In this document: in pieces, positions 12,486 to 32,257 of the stretch
Numbering within the stretch: position 1 is the stretch's first letter
How the letters are laid out: each line of letters opens with the position of its first letter
DNA from: Siphlonurus alternatus
Taxonomy: Eukaryota > Arthropoda > Insecta > Ephemeroptera > Siphlonuridae
Assembly: GCA_949825025.1 (NCBI GenBank)
Contig: OX463778.1
Location: forward strand, 22,563,551 to 22,627,550
Length of the DNA: 64,000 bases
Direction: 5' to 3'
Notes under the pieces: generated by a model
Told to the model about the DNA's origin: nothing
Database searches by the model: none
Seen by the model: only the letters and a program-made list of their open reading frames with translations
Made by a program: the position numbers and the translations under genes

Positions 12486-12810
12486 TTACAATGGAGTGCT
12501 GACCTCAATTTTTTTTTATAGCAGAAATTGGATACAGGGTGCAAAGTTCTGCTACTCTGATTTTTTTTTTTTTCAGATTTTTTAGAGCCCGGCAACTATT
12601 TTTTAGAAATTATTGAAAGTGCCGCCTCTTGCCGCCTCTTTTAATAAAAGATAGGACCCAAAAGGGACGTGGATTCGAACCCGACCTCGTCAAAACTTTT
12701 TAGCAATACTTCCCGGTCCCTAAAAAATCTGAAAAAATCAGAGTAACAAAACTTTTCATCCTCAATCCATTTATGCCATAAAAAATTTGAGGTCGATATA
12801 CTCCATAATA
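12486..12810. mobile_element. Foldback MITE, copy 2 of the ATGGAGT family
   Basis: The left end, ACAATGGAGTGCTGACCTCA, is mirrored by TGAGGTCGATATACTCCAT at the right. The arms contain the same CAGATTTTTTAGAGCCCGG and AATTATTGAAAGT blocks as copy 1, but the centre differs and has lost the TGACGTCA sites, so this copy looks older or internally replaced. Confidence 0.75.
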
Positions 12811-13387
12811 TAATCAAATAGTTCATGTTGATGGTGGCGAATTGTGTATTGTATTTAATTTATATTATAAATAATTAAATGTATACATTATAATTTATGT
12901 ATAAATTAATAATAATTAAGGAGCAAATTTATATACCAGCAGGGATAAAGATCTGTGGAGAGCCCCCATGAAAATTTGAATTTCTAAAAATAATGTTGAG
13001 CTAATTTAGAGGTCTGTATATATCTGGCCCGCGGGCCGGATATCGGCAGTCTGCAAACGGGCCGAGCCCTAGCTGTTTCTTGAATTTCCAATAGTTATTT
13101 TTTTCTCTTTGTTTATGTATATTTTTGCTCTAGGGGATGGTGGAAAAATTAAGCCAATTAAAAAAAAAGCTTCTAAAACAAATTTTTCTCAGTTTTATAA
13201 TGTAATGGGTAATGGGTTAATTGTAAAGTACTAAAATCAAAATGCGAGCAGCTATATTATAGAGGTTGAACTACGGACCATGGATAAATTATTATTCTTC
13301 ATATGCTACGGACGGCCGGGCCACGGGCCGCCGGGCCGAGAACCGCACTGTGAAGCAGTCTTCACGCGCGGGCTCGGGACGGTCCTA
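12811..13387. other. Intergenic AT-rich sequence with a GC-richer tail
   Basis: No gene is recognised. The first part is AT-rich. About 13300-13380 is GC-rich with repeated GGGCC motifs and could be the edge of an unidentified repeat next to the hAT MITE that follows. Confidence 0.4.
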
Positions 13388-13587
13388 TCAACCATCAGGC
13401 GCGGATCCAGAAACAAAAATTCGGTGTGGGCTGCAAAATTTCGGGGGGAGACGGGGAGTTGCCTAACGTTAAAAAAAATTGAAATGGGGGAAACGCCTAT
13501 ATTGCCCATGTTAAATCCAAAATTTCGGGGAGGGGGGGGGGCTGCAGCTCCCAGCCCCCCCCCCCTGGATCTGCGCCTGGCAACCAT
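13388..13587. mobile_element. hAT MITE (CAGGCGCGGATCCAG family), copy 1
   Basis: The element is 13396-13579 (184 bp) with ends CAGGCGCGGATCCAG and CTGGATCTGCGCCTG. It is flanked by TCAACCAT and GCAACCAT, an 8-bp duplication with one mismatch. Inside are G-runs and C-runs near 13524-13566. Related copies are at 15724-15871 and 18920-19075. Confidence 0.85.
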
Positions 13588-13867
13588 CTCATCCGAACGG
13601 GACGGGTCGGGCCTCGAAAATCCGACCTCTAAGAGCTATAATGCTATAATATAGACAGCTTGATGCCTGATGATTATATACGCCCTTTATTGAAGTGATT
13701 TTTTTCTGCATCTAATACATTATTTGCTTTATGCTAATTTTCTAAATATTTTTCTTGAGTACATAATAAATTAGGATATAATATGAAGTATTAAATTAAT
13801 GATTATATTCACATAATAAATTGCACAGTTAATAAATATGCAGATGAATAAACAAAAAATTACGCTA

Positions 13868-14045
13868 TTTTTATTTTATTTATTTATTTTAAATCATTTG
13901 GCTTGTCCAGAGACAAACATTGATCAAGTCAAAACTTATTATAATATATAAAACTAAGATTAAATTATACATATATAAAATAAATTTTATTTACAAGGGC
14001 AGGAACACAAACTATCTATAATAAATAATTAGTCGATCGTTTAAC
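13868..14045 (-). mobile_element. Retroposon 3' tail with (AAAT)n, copy 1
   Basis: On the minus strand a conserved segment (TTGATCAATGTTTGTCTCTG, then GCCAAATGATTTA) leads into an AAATAAATAAAATAAA tail, as in a LINE or SINE 3' end. The same segment in the same orientation occurs at about 59190-59350. No ORF is present. Confidence 0.55.
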
Positions 14046-14911
14046 AATTTTATCATGTCAAATAAGCTAACTCAATACAATATTTTCTCCCGTACAGTAC
14101 ATATATAAATTGTAAATAATATATCATTAACCCATTATGTACTAGCGATGCATTTTAGCATCACTAAACATCCCCTAGCAGAAAATTTAATTAAAATTAA
14201 GTTACAATGTAACATTGATAAAAATAGTCAATAATGATTTGCATTGACACTATAGAGGTAGTGAAATGTTAATTTTGCTCAAAAAAATTTTTTTTGACCC
14301 TCACAGGGTAAAGCAAAGTTAGGGTACATAATTTGTACGACTTCTGCAAAAAGTTATTTTGAATATACCTTAATAACTTTTTTAGAGGTAATGCTAAAAT
14401 TTTCAATCATACATTAAAATTCTCCCTACATACTATGCTTCAAAATGCAATATTAATTTTTTTTTCAAAATTAATATTCTTGGTGAAATTCCATGTAAAG
14501 TAAAGGTGATGCTGTACGGCATCGCTAGGACATAATGTAGTCAGTTTATGCTTTTTTGCTACTTTGACACTTACAATCTCTTTCAGTGGGTAAATATTTT
14601 TTTTCGAGTCTCTTTCATATGGAATCTTTTGTTTCATACCAAAACAAAAATTTAGAGGGTCCCAATTGGACCCCAACGGTAAGGGGCCCACTACAGCATC
14701 AGTAATATAAATATAGTACAGTAATAAAAATGGCAATGGTTATCCTTTCAAGTTACCTGAAAGCAGAATACGTTGTTGTATATAATTTCAAAGTATATCA
14801 AGGGACCTGAAACAGGCCCAAATAAGGGTCCCAAGGGTCCCAGAGCATCATTTAGCTTCCTGTCATTCCTATTTTTTGTATTTGAAAATAAAAATGACTT
14901 GTTAGAACTAA

Positions 14912-15094
14912 TATTACAACAGGCTCGGACTGGGAAGCTAGAGGCCAGTCAGGGCCATATGGGCACTAAAGGCAGCAAGGGCCACTTTTCAGGGGGTCTG
15001 AGGCCACTTTTCCTATAATCCTGTGTTAAAAATATGAGGGACCAGTCAGGGATCCCTGACCCAGCCTTATGGCCAGTCCGAGCCTGTATTACAA
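14912..15094. mobile_element. hAT MITE (CAGGCTCGGACTGG family) nested in the palindrome
   Basis: The element is 14920-15086 (167 bp) with ends CAGGCTCGGACTGG and CCAGTCCGAGCCTG. The 8-bp duplication TATTACAA flanks it exactly (14912-14919 and 15087-15094). The opposite arm of the host palindrome (about 16006-16022) has the same sequence with one TATTACAA and no insert, so the pre-insertion site is preserved. Confidence 0.92.
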
Positions 15095-15715
15095 GGTACA
15101 TCCTAGCAAAATGGGGTACGTGAGGGATCTCAATTGGAGACCCGGGTCCCATGAGCCCTCGTCCCTGTCTTGCTTAACTTTGTTGTTGTTTGGCATCTTC
15201 TATTTTCTAATACGGTCGTCATTGACATTGCTCTACTAACATGTATGCTGTCTGTAACCTGAAGCTAGCAATTTTTGTTTTATGTAAAATATGGAATATT
15301 GAAATAATACACATATTATTTGGAGTATCAGTCTTTTTTTTTTTCTACAGCTCGCGGCAGGGTTATGATAAGAGATAATGTACGAAAATGATTGGTGGCC
15401 ATAGCCTGTTACGTGCACCAGAATTTGCTGAGGTGAGACTGGGGTAACTGTGGAAAACATCAGTCAGGACGGACACTTCTACTGTTTATAAATGGACGAA
15501 AACGATGTCTAGAATTGGGAACCACACACAAATGCATCTCTACACTATGTGGAAAGTAAGATAAATTTACCTCATCAGTGTAATTGTTATATGAAACGGT
15601 CACCAACCAAGTACAAACTACGGTTGGCGTAGCTTGACTTCGATGATATAACGAAAATTATAATAGTCAATGCATTGGGCCACGCTGAACATATGAGTTG
15701 TAAATTTATAAAATA

Positions 15716-15879
15716 AACACGCCCAGGCGCGGAGCCCCCTCCCCCCGAAATTTTGGATCTAACATGGGCAATTTCGGCAATTCCTCCACTCCAATTTTTC
15801 TTTAACATTGGCCTTATGGAGGCAGCCCCCCCTTCCCCCCCCCCCGAAATTTTTTTCTTCGTCCGCGTCTGAACACGCC
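15716..15879. mobile_element. hAT MITE (CAGGCGCGG family), copy 2
   Basis: The element is 15724-15871 (148 bp), beginning CAGGCGCGGAGCC and ending GCGTCTG. It is flanked by the perfect 8-bp duplication AACACGCC (15716-15723 and 15872-15879). Opposite in orientation to copies 1 and 3, judging from its internal CCGAAATTTT and C-runs. It lies in the loop of the 14127-16555 palindrome. Confidence 0.85.
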
Positions 15880-16574
15880 ACAAAAAATAGAATATAGAAG
15901 ATGCCAAACAACAACAAAGTTGAGCAAGACAGGGGCTAGGGTCTCATGGGGCCCTGGGCCCGAATTGAAGACCCTCACGTACCCCATTTTGCTAGGATAT
16001 ACCTTGTAATACTAATTCTAACAAGTCATTTTTATTTTCAAATACAAAAATAGAAATGACAGGAATCTAAATAATGCTCTGGGACCCTTGGGACCCTTAT
16101 TTGGGCCTGTTTCAGGTCCCTTAAAAAACTTTGAAATTATATACAACAACGATCACTTCCAGGAACTGATAATAATGGCCAGTTCAATTTTTATCACTGT
16201 GCTATATTTTTAGTAGTGAAACTGTAGTGGGCCCCTTACCGTTCGGGCCCACTTGGGACCCTCTGAATTTTGGGAGGGCATGAAACAGAATGGCCTATAT
16301 AATAGAGATCCAAAAATAAAAATATTCAAGCACTGAAAGAGATTTAAGTCTCAAATAAGGAAAAAGCACAAATTGACAACATTATGTCCTAGCGATGCCG
16401 TATGGCATCGCAGTTAAATTGCCAATTAAAAGAGCAATTAAATTTCAAAAAAATTAAAATTGTGATTTTTCTTGTTTATAGACATTATACTTTCAGTTTA
16501 TAACAAAAAAACAAAAATTTGAAACAAAAAATTAATTCAGTCCCTAATGGGTTAATAAATATTATAATATTTAC

Positions 16575-16879
16575 TTTATAATATATATATATAATAATAT
16601 ATATAATATAATATAATATAATATTATATTATATTATATTATATTATATTATATTATATTATATTATATTATATTATATTATATTATATTATATTATATT
16701 ATATTATATTATATTATATTATATTATATTATATTATATTATATTATATTATATTATATTATATTATATTATATTATATTATATTATATTATATTATATT
16801 ATATTATATTATATTATATTATATTATATTATATTATATTATATTATATTATATTATATTATATTATATTATATTATAT

Positions 16880-16925
<46 letters not shown>
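16575..16925. repeat. (ATATT)n pentanucleotide array running into (AT)n
   Basis: About 280 bp of nearly pure ATATT repeats (about 16606-16888, some 55 units) pass into an AT dinucleotide tract to 16925. The array ends about 40 bp before the GATA-rich segment in front of the first beta-galactosidase gene. Confidence 0.95.
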
Positions 16926-16928
<3 letters not shown>

Positions 16929-16959
16929 TATGCATGGGTATAATATATTACTTTGTTAT

Positions 16960-17158
16960 CGCACGATATAAATTTCACTGATAAAAAAAATTGATATGAC
17001 AGAAAGGTCTTTCTTATCAAATAATTTGTGTGAAGTGTTCGTGAACTGAAAAACAATTAAAATCTAACTTATATTATAGTGCATGCAATACTGAAATATA
17101 TATCCTGCTTTAATTGCAGTTCTTGTTCGATTTTTTGAAACAAATATATAAAAATAAA
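16960..17158 (+). promoter_or_regulatory. Putative upstream region of beta-galactosidase 1 with GATA-type sites
   Basis: Three GATA-like sites lie 140-195 bp before the ATG: GTTATC (16965-16970), TGATAA (16979-16984) and CTTATCA (17013-17019). A possible acceptor (TTTAATTGCAG, ending 17118) means a 5' untranslated exon may exist. GATA factors are known to drive midgut genes in arthropods; that link is inference, and AT-rich DNA yields such motifs by chance. Confidence 0.35.
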
Positions 17159-20100
17159 ATGCTGTTACGAGTGTTTTTACTAAGCGCAGTGCTCTCTTTG
17201 GTAAGTATATACTTTAAAATTTAAAATTGTTTATATATTATAATTATATGTACTGACGCATGTATATTATGTACTGCATGCAGTGCATGCACCATATATA
17301 TATATATATATATCATAGAGTGTTAGAGTGATGTCACTCTATGTATATATGTACAGTTTTTAAAGTTAAAAATTGGAATGCACGCGTTATAACGGATGGT
17401 TTCCAATTTTTAACTTTAAGAAATAATTAACTATAGTACGTACACATAATATTAAAATATGGATAGCAATTAATTAATTTATTCATAATATTCTTGAAGA
17501 GATAAATAGATGGATTCGAGCCTTAAATATAAATTAAGCTTTTTATTAAAATATTGCAATAACAATTAAGCCGTTGCGTATGCATGGTGAATCGCAGGCG
17601 TGCGGGCAGGAGCTACCCACGCTGTACGAGCATTACACGGCGGGCGGTGTGGTCGAGGGGCTTAAAGCACCCAGGTCAGGCTTCACGCTCAACGCAAAGC
17701 CCATCACCATCTACAGCGGCGCCATCCACTACTTCCGTGTGCACCCGGACTACTGGAGGGACCGTCTGCGCAAGGCACGAGCTGCGGGGCTCAATGCCGT
17801 CGATACGTAACATTTATAGCCCGCCACTTTTTATGACTATTAGTTAAGCACACTAAAAATGTATATACATATAACATATAATAATATATTTCCGTATTCA
17901 GCTACGTGCCCTGGAACCTGCACGAGCCTCGTATGGGTGTATTCGATTTCGGTAATGGTGGTGAGGACCTTTCTCTGATGCTGGACGTGCGTCGCTTCGT
18001 GCAGATGGCTCAGGAGGAGGACCTTTTCGTGATCTTGCGGCCCGGGCCGTACATCTGTTCCGAGTGGGAGTTTGGTGGACTGCCCAGGTAAGTACTGTAA
18101 ATTTAATAGCTAGAGGTGACTGACCTCTCTACTGCTGTGCACCAGCACACTAACGTGTGTTCTCCATGGTTTCATCGTGCCTGCAGCTGGTTGTTGCGCT
18201 ACGAGAACATCGCGGTGCGCACCTCAGACCCCGTGTTCACGTCGCACGTGCAGCAGTACTTCGAGCAGTTATTGCCACAAGTTGCAGACCTCACGTTCTC
18301 AAAGGGTGGGCCAATCATCGCGCTGCAGGTTACTGACATATTTTAATTCTTATTCGTGCATCAAAATTACTGTCACTTTTTTTTTATTTATAAATTATAT
18401 ATTTTTTTTTTTTTTTTTTTTTTTTTCATTAACTGGCAACTGGTTGTACCAACGGGGCGAAAGGAACTTCTTTCTAAATTACATATACTGATTGAAACTT
18501 TTAGTTACAGAAATATTGCAACGTTTCTATGAGTAAATGCAATGAGTCGCCTTGCTGACCTAACCGGCTCTTATATATCTCTCGGAGCAGATCACGCTGC
18601 TGCCGATGATTCGAGTTATTCTTCCAAACATATCATGTATTATATTAAACTTTAGAAGTTCGAATCCTTATGCTCCCGTCGGTCGGTACAAGACAACATA
18701 TAAAATATGGTTCACGTCAAAACCATATATATATATATATATCAACAAAATATGTTATAATAATTTACAACGCAGGAATTATAACAACGCATTTTGTCTG
18801 TGATTTTATGTTATGTTGAAAACATCTATCATATATATCAATTTATAGAGCTATAAGTAACTTTTTTTAAAAAAAAAATAAAGGCCTCCAAGTTTTTTCA
18901 GTTATGAAGTGCATGAGACCAGGCGCGACTCTAGAAAAAAATTCGGGGGGGGGGGCCCTCTTCATAAGGCCAATGTTAAAAAAAAAATTGAGTGGGGGAA
19001 ATGCCTATATGCCCATGTTAAATCTGAAATTTCGGGGGGTGCCGTAGCTCCCCCTCCCCCCCGGATCCGCGCCTGCATGAGACAATTAAACGACGAGAGA
19101 CCATCGTATATCAATGATTACATCTGCGAGAATTTGTTTATCGTGCTGGTTTGAAACTTAAGGCTTAACCTGAGAAATTTGGACGAAAAATTCGCTACAA
19201 CAGATTTTCTTCAAATTAATTTGGTGGACTTACAACAATCGTCAAATTAGCTCTGAATTTTTTCGGAATTTTTTAACCGTTGGTTTAATTATAATTAATT
19301 TATTTAAATGAGAATGCTGTATCCTTCCAATGTTAAATTTGTTAATTAGCATTGCAAAAAAAACTATACAACAGATTCTTTTACTTTTTTTTTTTTACTA
19401 AAACCTAATTTTTTAGACTATTTTTCTGAATTGTTTTCATATATTTTGAACCGTGGCGATGATCGTTTCCTATATGTGATGAGAAATGTGGCAACGTTCT
19501 CAAGGACTGATGTCACCACCCCCTCCTAAAAAATTATTCGCATTCAATGCAAACAGTGTTGCCACTATAGCCACGCCTCTTGACCTTGACAGACAAATTC
19601 TCAGGTTATACCTTAAATTGAAACTCCCTGCATGGTCCTGTATATATGGACATTAGATTAGATATGACAGTTAAAATGTGTAAATATTAATTATTATTAT
19701 AATGTGTATTTTGCATTCAGGTGGAGAACGAGTACGGCCACTTCGGACTGTCGGGCACTCCGCGCGACACCGAGTACCTCGAGTTCGTACGCGACCTTTT
19801 CATCAGCGGGGGCCTCCACGAACTCTACTTCACTAGCGACTCGCCCGCCATCTCCGGGGACATCGGTGCCGTGCCTGGAGGTCAGTCAGCCCTTGTGACC
19901 CTTGAGAAATTTACCTCCATTGATAAGATTAGAGAAGTGAAAATCTGTATATACAGCTATATAATTATGAATCGTAAAATTTATTTGCAAGTTTGTTTTG
20001 TACGGATAAAATGTGAAAAAAAATCATTTTTATTTATTTATATTTTTAAATATAACTACTGGTTGTAAAGTTTCAATTTTTTATCAAAATAACAAATTTT

Positions 20101-20778
20101 ATTCTGCTGTGGGTTATAGTAAATTACTATACTGTGGGTGTTGTCTAATATTTGACAATTACACCATGATGCACATGTATGTGCAAAAAATAAATTAATA
20201 TAAAAAACCTAGCTGTGATAGAAAACTGAGTTTTATTTGATATGATATTGCGTTGTCACTCACTGTCTATTAAATTTTCTCCTGGGTTCGCTGCAACTTT
20301 CATTCATGATTTAATTTTAGAATGAAAGTAAAAATAAAGCATGGTGGTAATTAACATACATTAATTTCGTGCAGAGCTACAGACAGCCAACTTCGACAAC
20401 AACCCGGCGGAGCAGTTCGACGCTCTTCTGCAGCTGCAGCCGGACAAGGCCCTCATGGCAATGGAGTACTGGACCGGCTGGTTTGACCACTGGATGGAGC
20501 CGAACCACAACACGGGAAACACGCCTCAAGGTACTTTGCAAAATGTTACAAGAAAGGCAGGCATAGAATTGTTTTATTTTTATTTACAAAGTAAACTCCA
20601 TCGTAATAAACATTTTAATTAAATTAAATGCATTTCAATAGTTGGTAGCAGCTTATAGTGTAGGTGCAACTTCTCCTAATTATATCGTGATCGTGTCCAT
20701 TTAACAGTTAAATATTAAATTATAGGAATTTTGCATTAAAAATAAATAATGGAAAATGAATTTTCAGGTGATAATGGC

Positions 20779-20868
<90 letters not shown>

Positions 20869-20928
20869 GCCATTATCACCTGAAAATTCATTTTCCATTA
20901 TTTATTATTTTATTATTATTTTCCATTA

Positions 20929-20984
<56 letters not shown>

Positions 20985-23217
20985 GTAATATATATATAAA
21001 TATATATATTACGTTATATATTACGTTATATATTACAAAAATGTAATAAAATTTGAAATAATTAATTTGCATACGTGTAAATTTTGTTGAAAAATGATAT
21101 TATAATATTATTTTGTAATTAGTTTATTTTAACATGAATTATTTCCACAGAGTTTGCGGAGTACCTGTCAGTAATCTTCAGCTACAACGCCTCTGTGAAC
21201 ATGTACATGTTCCATGGAGGATCAACTTTCGGCTTCATGAACGGAGCAAATGTTCTGCCCGTTTTTCCCAACTACGCTGCTGATGTATCCAGCTATGGTA
21301 ACTTGCAGCCTCAACTTCGTAATTATTATTGATTATTTACTGATTGATAATTATATTAATGGTGCAGACTACGGTGCACCACTAAGCGAGGCAGGGGACT
21401 ACACAGAGAAGTACCGACTGGCCAAGGAGCTGATTGCCGCCAACAATCAAGTGCAGACTGTGATACCGGAGCAGCCTGTCGAGACCACCAAGACCGCGTA
21501 CCCGGCCATCGACGTCATCGAGTACATCCCCATCGCTGACCTCCTTTACCTGGTGGTAAGGAAAACGAGCGTTGATTGAAATTAATACATCTAACTTCTG
21601 ACTGGGATACGTATAATTATTGTAAATTATAAATAGTAATAAAACTCGTTAAATCTTTTTTTTTAACAGTTTAATAATTATGCAATGCAATTCGAAATGA
21701 ATAAAAAAATTAAGAAACAAAGACTTTCGAAGTACTATACTTATATACTGATTGATACACACATTACACTAATCGTGTAATAATGATTAATTTTCTTTCC
21801 TGTGTAATCGCAGCCCACTGAGGACCGAGCCAGCGTGTCGTCGATCGATGCCAACTCGAGCATGGAGCTGTTGCCGGTGAATGCAGGTAGCGGTCAGAGC
21901 TACGGCCACGTGGTGTACCGTACGATAGTGACCGCCGCCGCGAGCACTGCCACGCTGCAGGTGCGCGGCCACGTACGTGACATTGCCCTCGTGCTGCTGG
22001 ATGGACAGCAGAGGACGCAGCCACCCACCGGAATTCTGAGCCTCAATAATTTTGGATTCTGGCCTGCGAGGTAAACAGATTTATATTCAGATATTTTGTG
22101 AGATCATATATTAAATATTTGCTTACTCTCAGAAACGCGGAGCTGAACCTCACGGACCTGGTGCCTCAGCAACAGTATTTGCTGGAAATTATCGTGGAGA
22201 ACACTGGACGCAATAACTTTGGTCGTCCAAGTACTTTCGAGGAAAAGAAAGGACTGTGGGAGGGACCTGTGCTACTTGATAGTCAGGAACTCACTGACTG
22301 GGACGTGCTGGCGCTACAGCTCAAGGGCTCCTGGGTTAAAAGGTGATGACTCACGTTTCCTTGAGACGTACCATGCTAATCAAGTCTTCGTAGTCTGAGC
22401 GGTTGGCAGCCCGTGTCTGGCGAGGCGGTGTCCGGCCCCGCGATGTTCCGAGCTCGTCTCACACTGTCCGGGACGCCCACGGACACGTTCCTGAACATGA
22501 GTGGCTGGGGCAAGGGCTGTGTGTTCGTGAACGGTTTCCCCCTGGGCCGCTATTTCAACCTGGGGCCGCAAATCACCAACTTCGTGCCTGCACCTCTGCT
22601 CAAGCAGGGAGAAAATGAGGTGCGTTTGAACTTTACAATTTTTATCGTTTTTTTTTTATGATCTGAACTACACTTATCTTAAAAAATCTAAATAATTTAT
22701 CTATATATTATGCTGCAGTCTTGGTGGTTCTCCACTTTTTGTGATTTATTATTTTGGTTTATTCAACAAATTAAGGCAGCTATACTAAGATTCAAGAAGT
22801 AGAGATAATATATCTTACATCGAGTGTCTCATACCGTGCATATCTAATTATAATTATTATATTAAAAATATTTTTAATATTTTTTTAATTATATTAATTA
22901 ATTTTTCATAAAGTATGTTAAATTTTATGAAAAACGATGTTAAATGTTAAAATAATTGTGCAATAATAATTATGTTCATTCTTAATTATAAATATATTTA
23001 TATTGTTATTTTAGACACCTTTACAATATTCAGTTGCTAAAAACTTGATTAAATTATTTTTACCTATCTATATATAATAATTATATAATATTATTGTGTA
23101 GCTTTGACCTAATGTTGATTCCTTTTATTTTTACAGATTACCATCTTTGAGCATTACTCCCCGGCCTCGGAAATAAAATTTAGTGACGTTCCTATCCTTG
23201 AAATACCCTCAGTGTGA
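17159..23217 (+). CDS. Secreted beta-galactosidase 1 (GH35, GLB1L2/L3-like), 12 exons
   Basis: Hydrolyses terminal beta-galactosyl residues; the lack of a lysosomal tail and the signal peptide suggest secretion, possibly into the gut. Exons: 17159-17200, 17598-17806, 17902-18087, 18187-18328, 19721-19880, 20375-20530, 21151-21297, 21368-21555, 21814-22070, 22133-22342, 22394-22619, 23137-23217 (stop TGA). All junctions are GT-AG and in frame, giving 667 aa. Exon 1 codes a hydrophobic leader ([14 protein letters not shown]). The GH35 barrel starts at about residue 20 ([23 protein letters not shown]); the family signature [14 protein letters not shown] puts the acid/base at Glu197, and [11 protein letters not shown] puts the nucleophile at Glu277. 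C-terminal beta domains follow ([17 protein letters not shown]). The C-terminal half resembles GLB1L2/GLB1L3 more than lysosomal GLB1. Residue 83 is Asp (VDTYVPW) where paralogues have Glu. Confidence 0.95.
18912..19083. mobile_element. hAT MITE (CAGGCGCG family), copy 3
   Basis: The element is 18920-19075 (156 bp) with ends CAGGCGCGACTC and GGATCCGCGCCTG. The perfect 8-bp duplication CATGAGAC flanks it (18912-18919 and 19076-19083). It has G- and C-runs like copy 1 and lies in intron 4 of beta-galactosidase 1. Confidence 0.9.
20735..20912. repeat. Perfect hairpin with (TA)n loop
   Basis: AATAATGGAAAATGAATTTT followed by CAGGTGATAATGGCAT is repeated as its exact complement after a pure TA tract (about 20786-20862). 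The arms are about 48 bp each. A second (AT)n tract follows at 20934-20982. It lies in intron 6 of beta-galactosidase 1. Confidence 0.9.
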
Positions 23218-23379
23218 GAAATCAATAATAATGTTGAAATAATAATATTTAATGTCAACAATGCAATATGTAGTTTATTGTGAATTATATTTTCCTAAGA
23301 ATCAATGTTTGTTGGTTTTACTAACGCAAACACTTTTATCAAAACACGTTGAACTTTAACCTCAATGTAAGATATAAAT

Positions 23380-23494
23380 ATTTAGCTTATCAATTCTGAA
23401 CGCTTATCATCAAGATGATTTTTTATTTCTTTTAATTGATAACACTATATAGAAAAATAATAAGCATTAATTATTATTATTCAGCATAGTAACG
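23380..23494 (+). promoter_or_regulatory. Putative promoter of beta-galactosidase 2
   Basis: Only 277 bp separate the stop of gene 1 from the ATG of gene 2. Within it are CTTATCA at 23386-23392 and 23403-23409, TTGATAA at 23436-23442, a TATATA at 23446-23451 and a TCAGCA at 23481-23486 that could serve as initiator, although the 37-bp TATA-to-initiator distance is long. The sites are seen; their use is inferred. Confidence 0.4.
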
Positions 23495-31689
<8,195 letters not shown>

Positions 31690-32109
31690 CTCTGTGTGTA
31701 ACTGTAATGGTTATTAATAAAGATATTGTAAAACACGTATATATTATACGTTTAAATTTTCAAGTGTATTTCATTTAATTTTATAATAAATAATATAAAT
31801 ATAAAAAATGTAGTTTCTGCTCAAATCTGCTGATTTATTTTAAATTGTTAATTCTTTATTTAAAAAAAAAAAATCAAAACGTAACAAGTGAAAATAAAAA
31901 TTTTAAATATAAAATGTTGTATATTAATTAATAATACAGAAATTCATCTAGAAGGTGTAAAAAATAGTTGCAATCTATACATAAATTATCTTTGTGTTTT
32001 TCTATATACATGCATCATATAATTATATATAATAGACTTATGTGCTAATAGAATAGATTTATTTCAAACTTTTGATTATACAGTATTTAAAAGAAATATT
32101 AATATTCTT

Positions 32110-32257
32110 ACACAATGGTCAGATAAGCTGACGGCTTAATTGATTTGTTTTTCTTACATAACAATTTTAGCCTTGATACTTATATCTTAATTAAGATAAG
32201 AACTCATCATAAGTATATAACAGCAAACTGACTTAATAGTGCACCTCTGTTACCAAG
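32110..32257 (+). promoter_or_regulatory. Putative promoter of beta-galactosidase 3
   Basis: AGATAAG occurs at 32121-32127 and 32194-32200, the second overlapping a 14-bp palindrome ATCTTAATTAAGAT (32184-32197). A TATATAA box is at 32214-32220, 38 bp before the ATG, so transcription probably starts near 32245 with a very short leader. GATA control is inference. Confidence 0.45.

Larger units (their letters stand above)
14127..16555. mobile_element. 2.4-kb palindromic element, TTAA target site, ends CCCATTA
   Basis: TTAA at 14127-14130 and 16552-16555 flank ends CCCATTA and TAATGGG. Long inner arms pair: 14495-14700 with about 16205-16420 (sharing GGCATCGCTAGGACATAATG and AAGGGGCCCACTAC), 14800-14910 with 16020-16125, and 15095-15208 with 15890-16010. 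A loop of about 680 bp (15210-15888) separates them. Two hAT MITEs are nested inside (14920-15086 and 15724-15871). The start TTAACCC resembles piggyBac-type ends; no transposase is visible. Confidence 0.82.

Noticed and set aside
13306..13654. Overlapping Gly/Pro/Arg-rich ORFs
   Set aside because: They arise from the G- and C-runs of a hAT MITE and disagree in frame with any splice structure.
16606..16888. CRISPR-like or satellite array
   Set aside because: Units are 5 bp with no spacers; a simple microsatellite in a eukaryotic genome.
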